Assembly (NCBI GenBank): GCA_028565635.1
Contig: JAOXYB010062546.1
Location: 1-10,542, forward strand
Direction of reading: 5' to 3'
DNA: 10,542 bases
Origin: Phoronis ovalis
Taxonomy: Eukaryota > Phoronida > Phoronidae
The stretch's first letter is position 1, and the number at the start of each line of letters is the position of its first letter. Under the pieces are notes generated by a model. That model was not told the DNA's origin and did not search any database. It worked only from the letters and a program-made list of their open reading frames with translations. This document shows positions 8,201-10,542 of this stretch, piece by piece. Made by a program: the position numbers and the translations under genes.

Positions 8201-10002
8201 CATACTAAAATAATCCCAAGAACAGGGTTGTAATGCTGGTACAATTTTCTCAATTATCACTCAGTATTCAATGTGGGTTATCAAATAGTGGCTATACTCC
8301 TTGCTATAATCCCTAATTATTGTTATAGTAGTTAAATTTTAAAAAGATATTGTTTGGTTTACATACAAACAAGTGTTCAAGAACATATCAGATACATGGA
8401 AAAGTCCAAAATAATTGAAACTGTATGAAAATGTAGTGTATTCCATCAAATATCCCGTTTAAATACATACTTAGTTTTGTCCATTTCTAAAACAAGCATG
8501 GCTTCGGTATTGCCTGCCCATTAGGTAACGCTTCACTGCTGGTGGAAGACAACAGCATTTCTAATTCTAGAGCGAGAAGATGTCCAGTGAATGTTGGATC
8601 ACCTCCGATTGAGTTCAAAAATATCCGAATGTTTTTTATAGTGCCGGACATTTCTTCCTAAAATATCTGATAAAATGAAAAATGTTTCCCATGGTTGGGT
8701 ATGATTACAGTACCTAAGAACATTCAAGCTAAAGATCTAGTACTATTTGCAAGTGTTTGTTGAAATGCTGATATGTTACCCAAATGTTGCCAGCATGCGG
8801 AGTTTTTTGAGTAAATCATCACATAAGCTTGTGAAGAGATGCATCATTGTTCTTTCACAAAACCCAGTTACTGGGAACATTTGTGTTCGAAACCAATGGC
8901 TTTACCATATGCTATCAAATAGCCTATTAGTTTGAAGTAATAAATTATTCAATAATCATGTTAAGCTGACAAGATCTGTTAAAACTGCAATGTAATTAAT
9001 TGTTAACTAGGCATGAGATTAGTTTGACTTTGCATTGTGTGCTTGCATATAATAAACAAGGAGTTTATGATGTAGGTATGGGATGTAAACACTCATGAAC
9101 TGAAGCAGGAAATAACTGGCTTAAACCACTGGGTGAGGGCTTTACAAACAACGCAGAATCACTTATATTGTGGATCATATCAGACTATTAAGGTATGCAA
9201 ACTTAGAAAATTGTTTCTTTTAAATCTGTTAAAAAAGTCAATCATAATTTTATTAAGGACGTTCGTTTTATTACAGTGAACCCATTTTGGGTGAGCAGTT
9301 TCAGTCTGTTTTGAGTAGAAAATCAGTACAAATGTGCTACCCGGGGTGCTACCACACACTAATTGCTGTGCTGTGAATTCTGGGGGTCATCACAATAATG
9401 TTTAAAACCCTTCATTTCAGATTCTTAATCTGGAGACGTTGGAATGTATTCGGGAGTTAGAAATAACAGGTGGTAGCGTTTATTCCATTGTTGTCACGAA
9501 CTATCATGTTCTATGTGGAACATATGACAGTGTTATTCATGTAAGTTGTATATAAAATTTCCTCGCCTAACAATATCAGATATATCCTACTCTACTATGC
9601 CTGCAGAAAACATAAGATTCTTAATTATATAAAGTTTGCTTTCCAGAAGTTATTATTCTGTAACATGTTGTATTATGTAACTTGTAGTTTACTGCAGTTG
9701 CAGTTACATAAAACTCCCTGCATATGGTTTCACCAGTTCTTACTTTTTTGTTACTCAAAACACTGCAAATTCAAATTTTAATTCACTCTGAAAATGACTG
9801 AATGTATGATCCATTGTGTAGCCTAATCATTTTCAAAAGTAATTAATTGATAATTTAATCTGTATGTCAGGTTTGGGAATTATCAAGTTATCAAAAAGTG
9901 ATCACATTAACAGGACATTCAGGGACAGTTTATGCACTCGCAGCAGTCTCTGACGCCTCCAGAACTAAAGTATTCAGTGCTTCCTATGACAGGACTTTGA
10001 GG
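2163..10002 (+). CDS. TRAF7: TRAF7 orthologue, RING/zinc-finger/WD40 E3 ubiquitin ligase (14 coding exons, 3' incomplete)
   Basis: Joined exons: 2163-2288, 3455-3559, 3958-4050, 4299-4338, 4704-4881, 5251-5385, 5938-6155, 6440-6513, 6699-6803, 7417-7608, 7913-8029, 9076-9192, 9421-9540, 9871-10002. They total 1752 nt and 584 codons with no internal stop. Seen: the start METTFG as in vertebrate TRAF7, RING Cys/His/Asp ligands (92-127), TRAF-type zinc fingers (150-243), a coiled coil with [17 protein letters not shown] (267-283), then WD40 blades with [24 protein letters not shown] and VFSASYDR. Family knowledge: TRAF7 is a cytoplasmic/nuclear E3 ligase that lacks the MATH/TRAF-C domain of TRAF1-6. 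Its WD40 propeller binds MEKK3 (MAP3K3) and feeds JNK/p38 and NF-kB signalling. The human protein is 670 residues. Here the final exon (last blade, about 45 residues by comparison) lies beyond the window, and any residues before METTFG are not found. Identity is firm; exact exon borders are from reading splice consensus and homology. Confidence 0.95.
2289..3454 (+). other. TRAF7 intron 1
   Basis: GTGAGT...TATAG, AT-rich. It holds an 11-bp inverted repeat of alternating AT character (2554-2564 with 2579-2589). A - strand open stretch at 3229-3429 has no recognisable content. Nothing else is seen. Confidence 0.85.
3455..3559 (+). CDS. TRAF7: TRAF7 exon b: variable Ser/Asn-rich linker (residues 43-77)
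   Basis: Acceptor TTTCCTATAG, donor GTAGGT, 35 codons, phase 0 on both sides. It encodes a Ser/Asn/Arg-rich segment ending FNDESEE, where vertebrate TRAF7 has a Ser-rich region that runs into an acidic Glu stretch just before the RING. It is the least conserved exon; the call rests on position, frame and the acidic end. Confidence 0.8.
3560..3957 (+). other. TRAF7 intron 2
   Basis: GTAGGT...TTAG, phase 0, 398 bases, AT-rich. Nothing recognisable inside. Confidence 0.85.
3958..4050 (+). CDS. TRAF7: TRAF7 exon c: first half of the RING finger (residues 78-108)
   Basis: Acceptor CCCTTAG, donor GTAAGT. The exon encodes [19 protein letters not shown], giving RING ligands Cys92, Cys95 and Cys107. 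KDPVIT-CG is nearly identical to vertebrate TRAF7. The intron falls between the Cys107-Gly and His109 and splits the RING in phase 0. Confidence 0.95.
4299..4338 (+). CDS. TRAF7: TRAF7 exon d: 40-nt small exon completing most RING ligands (residues 109-121)
   Basis: A very short exon after TAATTCAG, with donor GTAAGT. It encodes HTFCRKC, carrying His109, Cys112 and Cys115 of the RING, then VSHKRY and one base of the next codon (phase 1). It lies exactly where the vertebrate HTFCRRC follows the first RING half. It is too short for an ORF search to find. Confidence 0.93.
4339..4703 (+). other. TRAF7 intron 4
   Basis: GTAAGT...CAG, phase 1, 365 bases. TATGCATCACAAAT appears near 4445 and ATGCATCACAAAT near 4649, a short direct repeat. 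Otherwise nothing is seen. Confidence 0.85.
4704..4881 (+). CDS. TRAF7: TRAF7 exon e: end of RING and start of TRAF-type zinc fingers (residues 122-181)
   Basis: Acceptor ATGTTTCAG, donor GTAAGT. The exon opens with the last RING ligands in E-I-C-P-I-D (Cys124, Asp127: the C3HC3D pattern of TRAF RINGs). It continues [21 protein letters not shown], where Cys151 and Cys155 start the zinc-finger region, then NPNGCP (Cys171). The segment matches the EQIGELFI...C...GC block of TRAF7. It ends two bases into codon 181 (His). Confidence 0.95.
4882..5250 (+). other. TRAF7 intron 5
   Basis: GTAAGT...CAG, phase 2, 369 bases. No internal feature; the - strand open frame overlapping its end and exon f is a shadow of the exon. 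Confidence 0.85.
5251..5385 (+). CDS. TRAF7: TRAF7 exon f: TRAF-type zinc fingers (residues 181-226)
   Basis: Acceptor TTACTTTCAG, donor GTAAGT. The exon encodes [16 protein letters not shown] and continues CPLL...DHVKNC, then CHHSKFG. The Cys/His residues (Cys187, Cys194, Cys200, His211, Cys215, Cys220) follow the TRAF-type zinc-finger spacing, and the order matches vertebrate TRAF7. The exon ends in phase 2 inside a Gly codon. Confidence 0.95.
5386..5937 (+). other. TRAF7 intron 6
   Basis: GTAAGT...TAG, phase 2, 552 bases. No gene or clear repeat is seen. An ATG at 5879 runs in frame into exon g but lies inside the intron. Confidence 0.85.
5938..6155 (+). CDS. TRAF7: TRAF7 exon g: last zinc finger and coiled coil (residues 226-299)
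   Basis: Acceptor CTACCATAG, donor GTAAGT. The exon starts G-C-Q-F-S-G (Cys227), then HLETCKFE (His239, Cys243) closes the last zinc finger. KEYLQKTDD follows, then a long helix with AQKDQD and FLRSMLGKL, and a heptad-like Leu/Glu/Arg run to residue 298. Vertebrate TRAF7 has the same block, used for oligomerisation. An ATG at 5879 lies in the intron and opens a longer frame into this exon, but it is not a real start. Phase 1 at the end. Confidence 0.95.
6440..6513 (+). CDS. TRAF7: TRAF7 exon h: coiled-coil continuation (residues 299-323)
   Basis: Acceptor TTATTTCAG, donor GTATGG (a weaker donor). It encodes 25 codons, [20 protein letters not shown] then QQLLN. The segment is Glu/Gln/Leu-rich, consistent with the end of the coiled coil. 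Sequence match to the vertebrate protein is weak here; frame continuity and position support it. Confidence 0.82.
6699..6803 (+). CDS. TRAF7: TRAF7 exon i: linker and entry to the WD40 propeller (residues 324-358)
   Basis: Acceptor TATTCCAG, donor GTGGAC. It encodes [17 protein letters not shown], then [27 protein letters not shown] corresponds to the conserved KCKGTFVGH that opens the TRAF7 propeller. 35 codons, phase 0 on both sides. Confidence 0.93.
6804..7416 (+). other. TRAF7 intron 9
   Basis: GTGGAC...TAG, phase 0, 613 bases. A decent acceptor-like TTCTTATTACAG ends at 7081, but no exon is needed there: the protein runs directly from GHK to GPVW as in other TRAF7 proteins. Confidence 0.85.
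7417..7608 (+). CDS. TRAF7: TRAF7 exon j: first WD40 blades (residues 359-422)
   Basis: Acceptor TTTTGTAG, donor GTAAGA. It encodes [27 protein letters not shown] (Trp383-Asp384), [17 protein letters not shown] and [11 protein letters not shown]. Two propeller repeats are visible, with GH/EH, SGSSD and VWD signatures. It matches TRAF7 closely. Phase 0 on both sides. Confidence 0.96.
7609..7912 (+). other. TRAF7 intron 10
   Basis: GTAAGA...CAG, phase 0, 304 bases, AT-rich, nothing recognisable. Confidence 0.85.
7913..8029 (+). CDS. TRAF7: TRAF7 exon k: WD40 blade (residues 423-461)
   Basis: Acceptor ATCCTCGCAG, donor GTAGGA, 39 codons. It starts [10 protein letters not shown] (Asn in place of the Asp of WD), then [11 protein letters not shown] and [19 protein letters not shown] and FSGSLK are near-identical to vertebrate TRAF7. 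Phase 0 on both sides. Confidence 0.96.
8030..9075 (+). other. TRAF7 intron 11, possible decayed repeat inside
   Basis: GTAGGA...TAG, phase 0, 1046 bases. The motifs ATATCCGA and TCTGATAAAA occur as a pair twice (about 8125-8176 and about 8625-8675). A less AT-rich stretch around 8505-8660 stays open in one + frame for nearly 60 codons. No family is recognised. This may be remnants of an old dispersed repeat. Confidence 0.6.
9076..9192 (+). CDS. TRAF7: TRAF7 exon l: WD40 blade (residues 462-500)
   Basis: 39 codons, [19 protein letters not shown] then VRAL and [10 protein letters not shown], all characteristic of TRAF7. The donor is GTATGC. The acceptor is odd: the bases before TGTAG at 9075 are purine-rich, without a good pyrimidine tract. 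Protein conservation nevertheless fixes the border. Confidence 0.95.
9421..9540 (+). CDS. TRAF7: TRAF7 exon m: WD40 blade that has lost its WD dipeptide (residues 501-540)
   Basis: Acceptor CTTCATTTCAG, donor GTAAGT, 40 codons. It begins [13 protein letters not shown] where the vertebrate protein has IWDIRTLDCI, so Trp-Asp is replaced by Leu502-Asn503. It continues [20 protein letters not shown] and ends VIH. The TGGSVYSI and CGTY motifs confirm the orthology. Confidence 0.95.
9541..9870 (+). other. TRAF7 intron 13
   Basis: GTAAGT...CAG, phase 0, 330 bases. It contains a 10-bp perfect inverted repeat, TTATGTAACT (9673-9682) with its complement at 9702-9711, around a CTGCAG. Nothing else is seen. 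Confidence 0.85.
9871..10002 (+). CDS. TRAF7: TRAF7 exon n: WD40 blade, last exon in the window (residues 541-584)
   Basis: Acceptor GTATGTCAG, donor GTATGT, 44 codons. It opens [10 protein letters not shown] (Glu543 for Asp), then [15 protein letters not shown] and [13 protein letters not shown]. In the vertebrate protein the next residues begin VWSM and lead into the last blade and stop. No such sequence is found from 10003 to 10542, so the terminal exon is downstream of the window. Confidence 0.95.
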
Positions 10003-10542
10003 GTATGTACAGCTGAATGGTTTGAAACAATGAGTTAAAGCACTGTCATAGTCATAAATGCATTAACTACGCAAGCATGAGTCTGGAAAGAGCTTTCATG
10101 TGTAACTGTGTGAAATGGTTTGATTTCAATTATTCTGATGACTTTTCATATCAGTTATTGTACATGAGTCAGATAAAGAAAATGCTAACTGAGTTTGAGT
10201 AAAGATTTGACTGAAAATAAAGATGAAAAAAATGATTGGTTATTTTATTTAGAAATTGGGCAACTATATGGCTTAACTAGACTTTCTAGTTATAAATTGC
10301 CTAACCACAGCTTCTGAATAAGTAATGCTAGTTTTTCTAAAAGCTTTCACATATTGTAATATAGTGTTACATGTATATTTGCAAAAATATCGCGTGTTTA
10401 ACAATTCATCTAATTTTTAACGAAATATATTATTATAATGAACTTTTTGCTGTTTATCCTATCTCTAGGATACCCAGCATTGGTATCGTCTTTTACGTGA
10501 CGATTTTCGATATTGTTTATTTTAAAGAAATTCCCTTTTTTA
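10003..10542 (+). other. Start of TRAF7 intron 14, continuing past the window
   Basis: It begins GTATGT after the phase-0 codon AGG. No terminal WD exon (expected to start V-W) was found. Two small hairpins lie near the right edge: GATACC/GGTATC (10469-10487) and ATCGTC/GACGAT (10485-10504). An acceptor-like CTCTAG at 10468 is followed by sequence unrelated to a WD40 blade. Confidence 0.75.

Noticed and set aside
8036-8260. - strand 74-codon open frame in intron 11
   Set aside because: Composition is typical of AT-rich intron, no domain or motif is recognisable, and it overlaps the possible repeat relic.
8747-8935. + strand 62-codon open frame in intron 11
   Set aside because: No recognisable motif, no splice signals in frame with TRAF7, and no homology to the missing protein parts.
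10469-10525. Candidate terminal exon of TRAF7 after the CTCTAG acceptor, stopping at TAA in the phase-0 frame
   Set aside because: The encoded residues (starting D-T-Q-H-W-Y-R) have no resemblance to the expected last WD40 blade, which should begin V-W.
1-10542. CRISPR array, tRNA, rRNA or a bacterial-type operon
   Set aside because: No regularly spaced direct repeats, no cloverleaf-like sequences and no rRNA motifs were seen. The gene is spliced and animal-like.

Overview
The window is eukaryotic, animal nuclear DNA. It is AT-rich and carries one clear spliced gene on the + strand, an invertebrate orthologue of TRAF7, the RING/TRAF-zinc-finger/coiled-coil/WD40 E3 ubiquitin ligase. Fourteen coding exons can be read between 2163 and 10002. 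They have GT..AG borders and a consistent reading frame, and they join into a 584-codon open reading frame. Short introns (about 185 to 1170 bases) and clear divergence from the vertebrate protein argue for a non-vertebrate metazoan. A lophotrochozoan such as a mollusc is a guess; the sequence does not prove it.

Layout: 1-546 is a large imperfect foldback (inverted-repeat) element, cut by the left edge. 547-708 is AT-rich with nothing recognised. 709 to about 1440 is an island visibly richer in GC and CpG. It looks like a retroelement LTR or other mobile element read on the - strand, with a CCAAT box, a TATA box, a short open exon-like stretch ending in a strong splice donor, a degenerate 39-bp tandem repeat and an AATAAA near its far end. 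1440-1866 is AT-rich. 1867-2014 is a striking perfect 63-bp inverted repeat with a 22-base loop. 2157-10002 holds the TRAF7 exons and introns. 10003-10542 is the start of the next intron; the exon for the last WD blade must lie beyond the window.

The protein reads, in order: an N-terminal variable Ser-rich segment (residues 1-77), a C3HC3D RING (92-127), TRAF-type zinc fingers (about 150-243), a coiled coil (about 248-333), and WD40 blades from about 346 to 584. The C-terminal end of the propeller is missing from the window. The RING recruits E2 enzymes, the zinc fingers and coiled coil support assembly, and in vertebrates the propeller binds partners such as MEKK3.

There is no operon, CRISPR array, tRNA or rRNA. 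I found no convincing undescribed multi-gene system. The most unusual structures are the perfect hairpin just upstream of TRAF7, the large foldback at the left edge, the TATA-containing palindrome in the GC-rich island, and the loss of the WD dipeptide in one TRAF7 blade.
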